From: Acinetobacter sp. ANC 3813
GTDB taxonomy: Bacteria > Pseudomonadota > Gammaproteobacteria > Pseudomonadales > Moraxellaceae
NCBI RefSeq assembly: GCF_002135435.1
Contig: NZ_NEGK01000007.1
Span: 181,780-245,779 of the forward strand
Direction of reading: 5' to 3'
DNA: 64,000 nucleotides
The notes beneath the pieces are model-generated. The model was not told the origin of the DNA. It ran no database searches and saw only the letters and a list, made by a program, of their open reading frames with translations. The stretch's first letter is position 1; every line of letters begins with the position of its first letter. Of this stretch, positions 54,359-63,636 are shown in pieces. The translations under genes and the position numbers were made by a program.

Positions 54359-55495
54359 TCAGCCTTTAGCCACTTCGCGGGCAATCACTAAACGCTGAAT
54401 GTCAGATGCGCCTTCATAGATTTGGCTGACGCGGACATCACGGTAAATTCGCTCGACTGGAAAATCCGAAACATAGCCATAACCGCCATGAATTTGAATG
54501 GCATCAGAACAGACTTTTTCCGCCATTTCAGAGGCAAAAAGCTTCGCCATAGAAGCCTCTTTTAAACATGGCAGCCCAGCATCTTTTAAAGTCGCCGCAT
54601 GGAAAATCAGTTGGCGTGCAGCTTCAATTTTGGTTGCCATATCTGCAAGACGAAATGCCACAGCCTGATGCTGCACAATTTCTACACCAAAAGCTTTACG
54701 CTCATTGGCATATTCGACAGCCGCATCTAAGGCTGCGCGCGCCATGCCGACACATTGTGCGGCAATGCCAATCCGGCCAGACTCTAAATTAGACAATGCA
54801 ATCTTGTAGCCATCACCTTCTTTACCCAGTAAATGATCCGCAGGAATGCGGCAGTTATCAAAAATAATCGTTGCCGTATCTGAACAATGCTGCCCCATTT
54901 TGTCTTCAATACGCGAAACAATATAGCCAGAAGTTCTAGTCGGAACTAAAAAGCAGGAAATGCCTTTTTTACCCGCAGATTTATCGGTCACTGCAAAAAC
55001 CAAAGCCACATCAGCATATTTACCAGAAGTAATAAACTGCTTTGTACCATTAATGACCCATTCATCACCATCACGTACTGCTTGGCATTCTAAGGCACTG
55101 GCATCTGAGCCAGCCTGCGGTTCAGTTAGGCAAAAACAGCCCAGCATTTCGCCTGTTGCCAATTTGGTCAAGTATTGCTGTTTTTGCTGTTCTGTACCGT
55201 AACGCTGGGTAATCCCGCAAGGCAATGAATTCTGCACGCTGACAATAGTCGAAATAGCACCATCCCCTGCGGCAATCTCCTCCAAAGCCAAAACCAGCGA
55301 GACATAATCCATGCCTGCACCGCCCCATTCTTCTGAAATAGTCATACCTAAAGCACCCAATGCACCCAGCTCTTTTAGCTCCTGCGCAGGAAAACGCGCT
55401 GTTTTATCCCGCTCCGCCGCGGTCGGTTTCAACTTTGTCTGTGAATAATCCCGCAGCATATCCTGAACCATTTTCTGCGCTTCATTTAAAATCAT
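54359..55495 (-). CDS. Acyl-CoA dehydrogenase
   Basis: A 378-aa FAD enzyme of the short/branched-chain type. CFCLTEPQAGSDAS and VINGTKQFITSG are the FAD/substrate motifs. The catalytic Glu is expected in the C-terminal IYEGASDIQRLVIAR, and QIHGGYGYVSDFPVERIYRD is the typical signature. It catalyses the first oxidation in beta-oxidation. It lies upstream of the AMP ligase gene, 241 bases apart, in one orientation with the SDR gene. Confidence 0.92.
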   Translation of the reverse strand: MILNEAQKMVQDMLRDYSQTKLKPTAAERDKTARFPAQELKELGALGALGMTISEEWGGAGMDYVSLVLALEEIAAGDGAISTIVSVQNSLPCGITQRYGTEQQKQQYLTKLATGEMLGCFCLTEPQAGSDASALECQAVRDGDEWVINGTKQFITSGKYADVALVFAVTDKSAGKKGISCFLVPTRTSGYIVSRIEDKMGQHCSDTATIIFDNCRIPADHLLGKEGDGYKIALSNLESGRIGIAAQCVGMARAALDAAVEYANERKAFGVEIVQHQAVAFRLADMATKIEAARQLIFHAATLKDAGLPCLKEASMAKLFASEMAEKVCSDAIQIHGGYGYVSDFPVERIYRDVRVSQIYEGASDIQRLVIAREVAKG

Positions 55496-55662
55496 TGAGC
55501 ATCCCTCTCATTGCTATTTTTACAATCTAAACTTTATGGGAAATATTAAAATTATCTGCATGGTGACTCATCCATCCGCAACCTACAGAGCATCTAAAAA
55601 TAAATGTATCTGCGAGCTAAAAGCATGATAATGCACATTAAACAGGTTTTGCGAATGGCGAT

Positions 55663-55702
55663 GGTTTTGCCTACTTTTCCCTTATGAAAAGTAGGCAAAA
55701 CC
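55663..55702. repeat. Perfect 17-bp hairpin between the SDR and acyl-CoA dehydrogenase genes
   Basis: GGTTTTGCCTACTTTTC (55663-55679) pairs perfectly with 55686-55702 around CCTTAT. An isolated GGTTTTGC also occurs 18 bp upstream of the left arm. There is no U tract on either strand. It resembles a repeated intergenic palindrome more than a terminator. Nothing else is apparent in 55496-55770. Confidence 0.85.
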
Positions 55703-55770
55703 GAAGGTTATGTCATATTTTGAATCAATAACAAAAAGACTCCACTCTCAACCTTCTGTTCCTTTATTTC

Positions 55771-56541
55771 CTATTTAGGCTGCATTCGAATCGCTCCGTC
55801 CAAACGAATCACCTCACCATTCAAATAACCATTCTCAAAAATATGCCCCACCAAATGCGCAAACTCTTCAGGCTTCGCCAAACGCGGAGGAAACGGCACC
55901 ATCTGCCCCAAAGCATCCTGCACATTTTGCGGCAGGCCTTTCAGCATTGGCGTCTCCATAATGCCCGGTGCAATCGTCATTACACGTATTGCCTCACGCG
56001 CCATCTCACGCGCCAGCGGCAAAGTCATTGCAACCACTGCGCCCTTCGACGCAGAATATGCCGCCTGACCAATTTGACCATCATAGGCAGCAACAGATGC
56101 CGTATTCACAATCACACCGCGCTCTTCTTCGCCCGCTTTCAGTTCATACTTCGCTATTAATCGCGCTGCATAACGGATCATATTGAATGTGCCAGACACA
56201 TTAATATTCAGCACTTTTTGAAACATGGCTAAATCGTGCAAACCGTCACGGCCCAGCACTTTCGCCGAAGGGGCAATACCCGCGCAATTGACCAAGCCAT
56301 TCAGCTGACCATATTTATTTTCAATGTGCTGAAAAAAAGCTTCCGCAGCCGCTTCATTGGTCACATCCAAAAGCTGAAATTCTGCATGTTCACCTAAACG
56401 GTGCTGCAGTTCCTCACCCATGCTCTGATTCATATCCGCCATAATGACTTTAGCGCCTTGGCCAACCAGATAGGTTGCTGTTGCAGCGCCTAGCCCTGAT
56501 GCGCCGCCAGTAATTACAAACACTTTCCCTTGAATCTTCAT
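55771..56541 (-). CDS. 3-hydroxyacyl-CoA dehydrogenase-type SDR (HSD10-like)
   Basis: The ATG at 56541 follows AGGAAA and gives 256 aa. The motifs TGGASGLG, LVNCAGIAPSAK, NTASVAAYDGQIGQAAYSAS (Ser, Tyr, Lys) and the C-terminal GEVIRLDGAIRM are those of type II 3-hydroxyacyl-CoA dehydrogenases of the HSD17B10 group. This fits a beta-oxidation step next to an acyl-CoA dehydrogenase and ligase. The longer frame from 56670 has no supporting homology. It is divergent from an AraC gene. Confidence 0.88.
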   Translation of the reverse strand: MKIQGKVFVITGGASGLGAATATYLVGQGAKVIMADMNQSMGEELQHRLGEHAEFQLLDVTNEAAAEAFFQHIENKYGQLNGLVNCAGIAPSAKVLGRDGLHDLAMFQKVLNINVSGTFNMIRYAARLIAKYELKAGEEERGVIVNTASVAAYDGQIGQAAYSASKGAVVAMTLPLAREMAREAIRVMTIAPGIMETPMLKGLPQNVQDALGQMVPFPPRLAKPEEFAHLVGHIFENGYLNGEVIRLDGAIRMQPK

Positions 56542-56676
56542 TTTATTTTTTCCTAAACATGTATTTTTGAAATTCGACTTAAGACACAGAGTAAACATAG
56601 AATAATTTGAGTACAATTTCCAAATGCTGCATCCTGTGTGATGTATTTGAACAATATAAAATGACTGCAATCATTC

Positions 56677-57717
56677 ATGGATTACACATTGAACGGTGAC
56701 CGCTTTCAGGATGCTTTTAAAGGCACCATTTCCATCAGCTTAGTCAAAGAAGCGCTGCATCATGCCCGCTTGCAAGGTTTTGACTTGGATCACCTGCTCA
56801 TGCAGGCTGGCATTGCACCTGAACTGATGCAGTCTGATAAAACCCGTGTCTCTGTTTCCCAGTACGCGCAGTTATGGATTGTGCTGGCTGATGCCATGAA
56901 TGATGAGTTTTTCGGCATGGACAGCCATGCCATGCGCAGAGGCAGCTACACATTTTTATCTAAATCTGTGCTGCAGGCAGAACATGCTGGCCAAGCACTC
57001 GGCCAAATTTTGCAGTTTCTGAATTTGCTCTTAGATGATTTCCAAAGCAAATATTTTGTAGAAGAACATTACGCTTACATCATTATTCAAGATAAAGCTG
57101 CACCCAAACGCATGTTCAGCTACGCAACCTATTTAATGCTGATTCATGGCATGATGTGCTGGTTATGCGGTCAACGTGTAGTGCTCAACCGCATACAGCT
57201 CAAATGCGATGCACCTGAAGATGACAATGATTATAAAGTAAGGTTTTGCGATGATATTCAGTATCAGGCTGAAGAAAATTATATTCAAATTGATGCCAGC
57301 TATTTAGACATTGCTATTAAGCAAGATAAAAAGTCATGGCATCAATTTATCCAGCACACGCCTTATAACCTTTTGGTACGTTTTAAAAACCCCAATGCCC
57401 TGAGTCATCAAATCCGTAAGCACTTAATTCAAACACCTACAGCTAGCTGGGCTGAACTGCCAGATTTATCACAACAATTTGGCATGTCTGAAGCCACCAT
57501 GCAGCGGCGATTAAAACAGGAAGGTGTCAATTTTCAGCAATTAAAAAATGACATCCGCCGTGACCTAGCGATTGATTTACTCGAAGGCAGTGCATACACA
57601 CTGCAAGATATTAGCGAAAAACTCAATTTTCATGATGTCAGCGCTTTTCATCGCGCTTTTAAGAAATGGACTGGGGTCAGCCCTGGCGCATATCGTCAAA
57701 ACAGCAACGATAAATAA
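56677..57717 (+). CDS. AraC family transcriptional regulator
   Basis: A 346-aa protein. The N-terminal arabinose-binding-like domain (PF12625 type, SLVKEALHHARLQGFDLDHL) covers about residues 15-215. The C-terminal AraC double HTH covers about 255-340 (LSQQFGMSEATMQRRLKQEG, YTLQDISEKLNFHDVSAFHR). It is divergent from the SDR gene, so it is the likely regulator of the SDR/dehydrogenase/ligase cluster. Its ligand is probably the substrate or its CoA ester (inference). Confidence 0.9.
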   Translation: MDYTLNGDRFQDAFKGTISISLVKEALHHARLQGFDLDHLLMQAGIAPELMQSDKTRVSVSQYAQLWIVLADAMNDEFFGMDSHAMRRGSYTFLSKSVLQAEHAGQALGQILQFLNLLLDDFQSKYFVEEHYAYIIIQDKAAPKRMFSYATYLMLIHGMMCWLCGQRVVLNRIQLKCDAPEDDNDYKVRFCDDIQYQAEENYIQIDASYLDIAIKQDKKSWHQFIQHTPYNLLVRFKNPNALSHQIRKHLIQTPTASWAELPDLSQQFGMSEATMQRRLKQEGVNFQQLKNDIRRDLAIDLLEGSAYTLQDISEKLNFHDVSAFHRAFKKWTGVSPGAYRQNSNDK

Positions 57718-57947
57718 AAGCCCGTCCAATATTTTTCAAGTCTCAGCTTATCCACATTATTTAATTTTTATAAATAATCAATGCTTTTCAGAAGCTTACA
57801 AAAATGATAAAACGCGACTGATCATTCATCTTTAGTGCATTGCTTCTTTGGTCTTATTAGGTTATTTTTCAATCAATTCAAAGCGCTTTTGCTTTTACAT
57901 TTTTTTGATGTAATCCACTCCTGTTTAATCACCTGAAAGGCCCTCCC

Positions 57948-58301
57948 ATGCTTAAGATGATTGATGTACTTGAACAAAGTTTAGTACAAAACTTCTCTAA
58001 TTCTCTATTCAGCGCAGCTGAACACTCTGAGGCGCAGTTCCATCAAGACTTGCGTGATATGTCTGATATTGATTTAGCCAATATTGTGTCAGTTTTCTTC
58101 TTGAACGCACAAGCTGCAGACATTGCTCAGCACTTAGATATTTCTGCTGAAGCATTGCAAAATATTCAAGCTGGCGCTGATTTAAAAGCAGAAAGTTTAT
58201 TGCCTGAAACGGCTAAAATTGTTGCTTACTGCTTAGCGGTAGAAACAGATGCATTGAACCGTGTAGAAATCGCAGACTGCCTGCAAGACTACCCAATGTA
58301 A
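57948..58301 (+). CDS. Hypothetical protein, 117 aa
   Basis: A mainly helical soluble protein, acidic (LEQSLVQNFSNSLFSAAEHS, then ADIAQHLDISAEALQNIQAG). AAAGG precedes the ATG at good distance and a clean terminator follows, so it is a real monocistronic gene. No domain is recognised. Confidence 0.75.
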   Translation: MLKMIDVLEQSLVQNFSNSLFSAAEHSEAQFHQDLRDMSDIDLANIVSVFFLNAQAADIAQHLDISAEALQNIQAGADLKAESLLPETAKIVAYCLAVETDALNRVEIADCLQDYPM

Positions 58302-58330
58302 TCTCTTCGCACTGAATAGTTATACTTATA

Positions 58331-58360
58331 AATAAAGCGGTCAATGAACCGCTTTATTTA
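58331..58360. terminator. Terminator of the 117-aa gene
   Basis: An 11-bp perfect stem AATAAAGCGGT (58331-58341)/58348-58358 around CAATGA, with T-rich tail. The remaining 58361-58569 shows nothing recognisable. Confidence 0.8.
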
Positions 58361-58569
58361 TTTCTAGAACTGCTTAAACCGCTTTAATTAATTCACCGCC
58401 ATTTCTGTTTAATCCTGCCTATATCTTTAATATTAATGCTGTTTGTTATTATTCATATAAAGGCGCTTCAGTCCTCCACTAAAAATTAAAAATATTTAAT
58501 AACAATTACTTAACATTTTAAATTACTTATTGCCCATTTTCATATTTCATTATCATTTTTTCTCTTTTG

Positions 58570-58626
58570 CAGCATCAGCCCACTCCAAGTATTAATTGCG
58601 CATTATTTTTAATATTGATGCTGGGG
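58570..58626 (+). promoter_or_regulatory. Leader stem enclosing the start region of the ABC binding-protein gene
   Basis: CAGCATCA (58570-58577) pairs with TGATGCTG (58616-58623), right next to the GGGG Shine-Dalgarno (58623-58626). This could hold back translation of the next gene. It is only an 8-bp stem around a 38-nt loop, so chance cannot be excluded. Confidence 0.35.
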
Positions 58627-58635
58627 CTTACTTAA

Positions 58636-59595
58636 ATGAAATCATCCACTAAAATTTCCATACTACTCTTTTCTGCATTGATTACAGGGAATGCTGCGGC
58701 AGCCATTGCTGCAGAAATCAAACTCGATTATGCCTACTATGCCCCTACGAGCCTGGTGGTGAAAGAGCAAAAATTATTGGAAAAAGCCTTACCGAAGACA
58801 CAAATTAAATGGGTGTTCAGCCAAGGTTCTAACCGCTCACTGGAATATCTCAATAGCGGCAGTACCGACTTTGCATCAACCGCGGGTTTAGCCGCAGTAC
58901 TCAGCAAAGCCAATGGCAGCCCGATTAAAACCGTATATATTCAAAGCCAGCCCGAATGGACCGCTTTACTGGTCAGCAAAAATTCTGCGATCAAAAGTCT
59001 TAAAGATTTAAAAGGCAAAAAAATTGCTGCTACCAAGGGCACAGATCCCTATTTATTTACCTTACAAGCCTTAGAAACAGTAGGTTTAGGCAAGCGTGAT
59101 GTACAACTGGTACATTTACAGCATCCAGACGGCAAAACAGCCTTGGAGCGTGGACAAGTCGATGCATGGGCAGGTCTTGACCCATTAATGGCTTCTGCAC
59201 AATTACAGTCTGGCGCAAAACAAATTTACCGCAACATCAACTTCAACAGTTACAGCGTACTGAGTGTTAAAGATCAATTTGCAGCGCAAAGCCCTGAAGC
59301 TGTAACTGCCGTGATCAAAGCCTATGAACAGGCACGCAAATGGGCCAAGGCCAATCCAGACAAGTTAGCCGCTTTGGTTGCTCAAGAAGCCAAGTTGCCG
59401 CTGAATGTTGCGCAGCTGCAAATCAAACGAACTAACTTTGATCAAAATGTGCCTAATGCCAAACAAATCGCTGCTTTGCAAAAAGCTGGTTCAATTTTGA
59501 CCGAGGAAGACTTAGTCCGCAGAGGCACCAATGTGAATCAAGTCGTTTCTCAGCTCTTTGATGCTAAACTTGCTCAGCAAGCGCTTAAACCTTAA
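58636..59595 (+). CDS. ssuA: Sulfonate/nitrate-type ABC transporter substrate-binding protein
   Basis: A 319-aa periplasmic binding protein with a signal peptide (MKSSTKISILLFSALITGNA). LEYLNSGSTDFASTAGLAA, KSLKDLKGKKIAATKGTDPY and ALERGQVDAWAGLDPLM are typical SsuA/TauA blocks. It lies 12 bases upstream of the permease gene. The ligand is probably an aliphatic sulfonate or similar small organic compound; the family also includes taurine and nitrate binders, so the symbol is by similarity only. Confidence 0.82.
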   Translation: MKSSTKISILLFSALITGNAAAAIAAEIKLDYAYYAPTSLVVKEQKLLEKALPKTQIKWVFSQGSNRSLEYLNSGSTDFASTAGLAAVLSKANGSPIKTVYIQSQPEWTALLVSKNSAIKSLKDLKGKKIAATKGTDPYLFTLQALETVGLGKRDVQLVHLQHPDGKTALERGQVDAWAGLDPLMASAQLQSGAKQIYRNINFNSYSVLSVKDQFAAQSPEAVTAVIKAYEQARKWAKANPDKLAALVAQEAKLPLNVAQLQIKRTNFDQNVPNAKQIAALQKAGSILTEEDLVRRGTNVNQVVSQLFDAKLAQQALKP

Positions 59596-59607
59596 GGCTA
59601 AGCCAAC

Positions 59608-60441
59608 ATGACGACTGATACTGCTATCACAGCGAAAATTCAAGCGCAGCTTGCACAGCAGCAAACGCAGCACAAAGCTGGAGCAAAGATTAAAAGCCTG
59701 ATTAAAGGGCTGACGCTGCCTGTACTGCTGATCTTGCTCTGTGAATATCTTGTACGTGCAGGATTTATTGAGCCTTACTTGCTCCCTGCACCCAGCAGCC
59801 TATGGCAAAGTTTAACAGAGTTGGCTGCTGGTGATTTAACTCAGCACATCTGGGCCAGTACTTGGCGCGTATTCTTAGGCTTTTTCATCGGCAGTGCGCT
59901 AGCGCTATTTTTTGCTGTGCTGGTGGGCTTGAATAAACAGGCTGAGGAATTTTTAGAACCCAGTTTTTCTGCGATTAAATCTATTCCTAGCCTAGCTTGG
60001 ATTCCCCTGCTGCTGCTTTGGCTGGGGATTGATGAAGGCTCAAAAATCACTTTAATCGCCATTGGCGCATTCTTTCCGGTCTATACCAATGCTGTAGCCG
60101 CGATTCATGGTGTAGACCGCAAACTGCTTGAAGTGGCAAAAGTCTATCGATTGAAATATTGGCAGCAAGTCCAGCAGATTATCTTGCCCGCAGCTTCTGC
60201 AGGTATTTTAACTGGACTTAGAAATGGCCTCAGCCTGTCTTGGATGTTTATGATTGCCGCTGAACTGATCGCCGCCACGCAAGGCATTGGTTATTTGCTG
60301 AGTGATGGCCGTGAAACCTCCCGACCGGATATCGTCATCATTGCCATTATTTTGCTGGCTGTACTGGGTAAAATTACCGACAGCATCATGAAAGCTTTAG
60401 AAAGTTGGCTGCTGAGATGGCGGGATGTCATTAAGAAGTAA
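59608..60441 (+). CDS. ssuC: ABC transporter permease, SsuC/TauC-like
   Basis: A 277-aa inner-membrane permease with about six TM segments. The cytoplasmic EAA loop is visible as EVAKVYRLKYWQQVQQIILP. SLAWIPLLLLWLGIDEGSK is typical of the SsuC/TauC group. It forms an operon with the binding-protein gene. The ATP-binding partner (SsuB) is absent from the neighbourhood, and a strong terminator follows, so the ATPase must be encoded elsewhere or shared. Confidence 0.86.
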   Translation: MTTDTAITAKIQAQLAQQQTQHKAGAKIKSLIKGLTLPVLLILLCEYLVRAGFIEPYLLPAPSSLWQSLTELAAGDLTQHIWASTWRVFLGFFIGSALALFFAVLVGLNKQAEEFLEPSFSAIKSIPSLAWIPLLLLWLGIDEGSKITLIAIGAFFPVYTNAVAAIHGVDRKLLEVAKVYRLKYWQQVQQIILPAASAGILTGLRNGLSLSWMFMIAAELIAATQGIGYLLSDGRETSRPDIVIIAIILLAVLGKITDSIMKALESWLLRWRDVIKK

Positions 60442-60492
60442 CGGCTAGAAAAGCTATTTTATAGCGTAGTGTATTAATAGCAGGCTTTATAA

Positions 60493-60545
60493 AGCTGCAG
60501 GCAAAAGAAAAGCGCATTCACTGCGCTTTTCTTTTGCCTGCAGCT
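60493..60545. terminator. Long bidirectional terminator between ssuC-like and prmC
   Basis: A perfect 24-bp stem, left arm 60493-60516 (starts AGCTGCAGGC), right arm 60522-60545, loop TTCAC. The inner AAAAGCGCA/TGCGCTTTT part with TTTTCTTTT reading on the plus strand and the equivalent on the minus strand make an intrinsic terminator in both directions. The two genes are convergent. Confidence 0.9.
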
Positions 60546-60592
60546 CAATGTCATGAAGCAAACTTCAAACCATGACAAAGTCATCAAGAAGA

Positions 60593-61411
60593 TTAATGCG
60601 GCCATTGCCCTAAGGTTACGCGGTCATTGCCGCCATAATCTTTTACGGTGCGTACTTGCTTATAGCCAGCTTGGGTAAAGATATGACGTACAGCATCGCC
60701 TTGGTCATAGCCATGCTCAAGCACCACCCAGCCATTTACAGTTAAGTGTTTTTTGCCTTGCTGAATGATATGTTCCAAATCCGCCAAACCTTGCTTATCA
60801 GCAACCAAAGCACGCTTTGGCTCAGTTGCCAAATCTGGCATATGTGCATCATTGGCATCAATATAAGGCGGGTTCGATACAATCACATCAAAAAAAGCGC
60901 GCCCCAAAGGCTTAAACCACGACCCGCAGGCAAACTGCACATCATTCAGATCATGCTTTTCAGCGTTGAACTGCGCAACTTCTAATGTCGGCTCATAAAT
61001 ATCTGTAGCAACAACGGTCCATTCAGCACGTTCACTGGCAATAGACAGCGCGACGGCCCCAGTGCCCGTCCCTAAATCGACAATACGTGCATCATCAGGC
61101 ACATCCAAATGCAAAACAGTTTCAACCAGCACTTCTGTATCTGGACGCGGCACCAAAGTATCTTTGGTGACTTTTAAATCCAAAGTCCAAAAGGGCTGCG
61201 AACCCGTCACATAAGCCAAAGGTTCACCCGCAGCGATGCGCGCTAAGCCATCCTTAAATTGCTGCTCCTGTTCAGCAGTCAATTCCTGCTCTTTTTTCAT
61301 CACCAAATCAAAAGAATCAATTTTGGTGATATGTTCGAGCAGCCATGCATTTTCCTGACGCTCATAGCTTTCAGGTTCACCGCGTAAAGCCAAAGCCTGT
61401 GCAATATTCAT
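60593..61411 (-). CDS. prmC: Release factor glutamine methyltransferase PrmC
   Basis: A 272-aa SAM-dependent enzyme that methylates the Gln of the GGQ motif in RF1/RF2. VDLGTGTGAVALSIA is the SAM-binding motif I and VSNPPYID the NPPY catalytic motif. It starts directly after the prfA stop, as in many gamma-proteobacteria, which matches its substrate. Confidence 0.95.
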   Translation of the reverse strand: MNIAQALALRGEPESYERQENAWLLEHITKIDSFDLVMKKEQELTAEQEQQFKDGLARIAAGEPLAYVTGSQPFWTLDLKVTKDTLVPRPDTEVLVETVLHLDVPDDARIVDLGTGTGAVALSIASERAEWTVVATDIYEPTLEVAQFNAEKHDLNDVQFACGSWFKPLGRAFFDVIVSNPPYIDANDAHMPDLATEPKRALVADKQGLADLEHIIQQGKKHLTVNGWVVLEHGYDQGDAVRHIFTQAGYKQVRTVKDYGGNDRVTLGQWPH

Positions 61412-62500
61412 TTAGCCACCATTTTGCTGTGCAAGAAGCGCTAACTGATCAGCTTGATATTCACGGTGCAAGCTATCCAGTAACTCAGTCAAATCGCCTT
61501 CCATCACTGCATCTAATTTATATAAAGTTAAATTAATACGATGATCAGTCATACGGCCTTGCGGATAGTTATAAGTACGGATACGTTCTGAGCGGTCGCC
61601 CGAACCCACCAAATCTCGGCGCATTTCTGAAGTCGCCGCATCGGCAGCGGCACGTTTCGCATTTTCAAGACGTGAAACCAACAGCGCCATAGCCTTGGCT
61701 TTGTTCTTATGCTGTGAACGCTCATCCTGACATTCCACAACTGTACCCGTTGGAAGGTGGGTAATACGAACTGCAGAATCTGTTTTGTTAATGTGCTGAC
61801 CGCCCGCGCCTGATGCACGGTATGTATCAATACGCAGTTCCGAAGGATTAATTTCGACAGTCGTATCGACATCAATTTCAGGCAGAATCGCAACCGTACA
61901 GGCAGAAGTATGCACGCGTCCTTGTGATTCTGTTGCAGGTACGCGCTGTACACGGTGCGCGCCGCTTTCAAATTTCAAGCGTCCATAGACGCCGTCGCCG
62001 TTTATCAGGCAGATGACTTCTTTATAGCCGCCATGTTCGCCGTCATTTTCAGACAGAATTTCCAGACGCCAGCCTTGTGATTCGGCATATTTGCTGTACA
62101 TGCGGAATAAATCGCCTGAGAAAATTGCCGCTTCATCACCGCCGGTTCCAGCACGGATTTCCAAATATGCAGAGTTTGCATCATTTGGATCTTTTGGAAT
62201 CATCAGAATGTTCAAATCAGCTTCAAGGCTATTAATTAAAGCTTTATTTTCTTGAATTTCTTCTTGCGCCATTTCTTTAAAATCAGGATCTGACAGCATG
62301 GCTTCAGCGGTTTCAATATCTTTTTCCGCTTGCGTATATTTACCCCACACTGCAGTGATTTCACTTAAATCACTGTGTTCGCGCGACAGCTGACGGAAAC
62401 GCTTATTGTCCGAAATTACTTCAAGATCTGCGAGCAAGGCATTTAATTCTTCGTGACGGTCAGATAACTGATCTAACCGCAAACGCAGCGATTCTTTCAT
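61412..62500 (-). CDS. prfA: Peptide chain release factor 1
   Basis: A 362-aa RF1 (E. coli 360) recognising UAA and UAG. The GGQ loop [15 protein letters not shown] lies near residue 235 and the codon-recognition region precedes it. PRF1-type helices occupy the N-terminal part. It forms an operon with prmC with no intervening base. The 5' leader has a two-part hairpin (62524-62549). An active RF1 implies that the UAG in the OLD gene is normally read as stop. Confidence 0.96.
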   Translation of the reverse strand: MKESLRLRLDQLSDRHEELNALLADLEVISDNKRFRQLSREHSDLSEITAVWGKYTQAEKDIETAEAMLSDPDFKEMAQEEIQENKALINSLEADLNILMIPKDPNDANSAYLEIRAGTGGDEAAIFSGDLFRMYSKYAESQGWRLEILSENDGEHGGYKEVICLINGDGVYGRLKFESGAHRVQRVPATESQGRVHTSACTVAILPEIDVDTTVEINPSELRIDTYRASGAGGQHINKTDSAVRITHLPTGTVVECQDERSQHKNKAKAMALLVSRLENAKRAAADAATSEMRRDLVGSGDRSERIRTYNYPQGRMTDHRINLTLYKLDAVMEGDLTELLDSLHREYQADQLALLAQQNGG

Positions 62501-62523
62501 TGTTCAAAATATCTCAATACAGC

Positions 62524-62549
62524 CTGTTCAGTGGCATCCACCCGAACAG
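62524..62549 (-). promoter_or_regulatory. Hairpin in the prfA 5' leader
   Basis: CTGTTC (62524-62529) with GAACAG (62544-62549), and inside GTGG (62531-62534) with CCAC (62538-62541). It lies 24 bases upstream of the prfA start on the minus strand, where it could affect translation. It lacks a U tract. Confidence 0.45.
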
Positions 62550-62951
62550 ATCATTCTAAAAATTGCGCTTAGTTTAACGATTCTCTGATTTAAATGACAT
62601 CTTTATTGATGCTGTATAGCCAAACTGGATCAAACTGCAATAATTGCATCCTGCGATTGCAGTGAAACATTGCAAAAATTAAGTTTCATTTCACTTTTCG
62701 TCGCAATAATCAAAAAAATGCGCCAATGTTTTAAAACGGCTAAAAGGCTATTTTCTGCTACATTCATTCACAATTTTGTGAATTTGATTATTTTTAAATC
62801 AGTTTTTTCACAATGGTTACAAAGCGAAACAATGTGGAAACTAAAGCACAGCAATTCAATGAAGACTCTCCACACTTTCAAAGAATCATCTTGTTACATT
62901 GACCCCATCGTAGAAATGACACAGTCCACAAGTATGGACATGGAGTAAAGC
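62550..62951. other. Intergenic region between prfA and the glycine-zipper genes
   Basis: No convincing gene. The inverted repeat ACTGCAAT (62634-62641)/ATTGCAGT (62656-62663) with further TTGCA strings nearby may be an operator for one of the divergent promoters. Confidence 0.4.
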
Positions 62952-63374
62952 ATGAAACTGAATGCTATTTTATTAAGTACTGCTTTGGCAGCAACTTCAA
63001 TGTTTACTGTAAGCGCTCATGCTGACAGTACAACTCGCGTAGCTGCAGCAAGTGCTCTAGGCAGTGTAGCTGGTACAGCAATTGGTAAAAACATGGGCGG
63101 CACAACTGGCGCGACCATTGGTGCAGCTTTAGGCGGCGCTGGCGGTGCAGCAGTAGCAAGTGACCGACGCAACCGCACTGAGTCTGCTATTGGTGGCGCA
63201 ATCGGCGGCGGTGCGGGCTATACCGTTGGTAAAAGCATGGGCGGCACAAACGGCGGCTATGTTGGTTCAGCACTTGGTGCAGCGGGCGGCGCAGCTTTAG
63301 GCAATAAAATTTCTAAAGACAAAGCCAGCACGAGCTATAACAAAAAACACTATAAAAAGAAACGCCGTCACTAA
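62952..63374 (+). CDS. Secreted glycine-zipper protein
   Basis: A 140-aa protein with a signal peptide (MKLNAILLSTALAATSMFTV, cleavage near SAHA). The mature part is made of glycine-zipper repeats (GTAIGKNMGGTTGATIGAAL, GGYVGSALGAAGGAALGN) that form membrane-associated helices, and a very basic C-tail (KKHYKKKRRH). Such proteins are outer-membrane or periplasmic with unclear function, sometimes stress-induced. A closely related gene follows. Confidence 0.85.
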   Translation: MKLNAILLSTALAATSMFTVSAHADSTTRVAAASALGSVAGTAIGKNMGGTTGATIGAALGGAGGAAVASDRRNRTESAIGGAIGGGAGYTVGKSMGGTNGGYVGSALGAAGGAALGNKISKDKASTSYNKKHYKKKRRH

Positions 63375-63390
63375 GTTTATGGCGTCAAAA

Positions 63391-63414
63391 ATAGCACCTT
63401 CGGGTGCTTTTTTT
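63391..63414 (+). terminator. Terminator of the first glycine-zipper gene
   Basis: AGCACC (63393-63398), TTCG loop, GGTGCT (63403-63408) and a T run to 63413. Confidence 0.9.
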
Positions 63415-63636
63415 ATGTCGAAACGATTGTCTTTTCAAACTGCCTAAGACGAATCAAATGCACAGCTCTAACAATACATATTGAGTGAAAATTATAATTA
63501 TGTAGAAATCTGGCAGATGATTTACACAGTAATTACCAAAGACTTCATTTTAGCAATAATGCTCTTCACGATCTTTTCTACATTTTTGCTTACATTGATA
63601 TCAAGACGAAATGGATAGGCTCTAAGGAGTTCAAAA

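Noticed and set aside
62670..62948. Open frame of 92 codons upstream of the glycine-zipper gene
   Set aside because: Its composition is random, there is no ribosome-binding site and it covers a region that must hold the promoter of the next gene.
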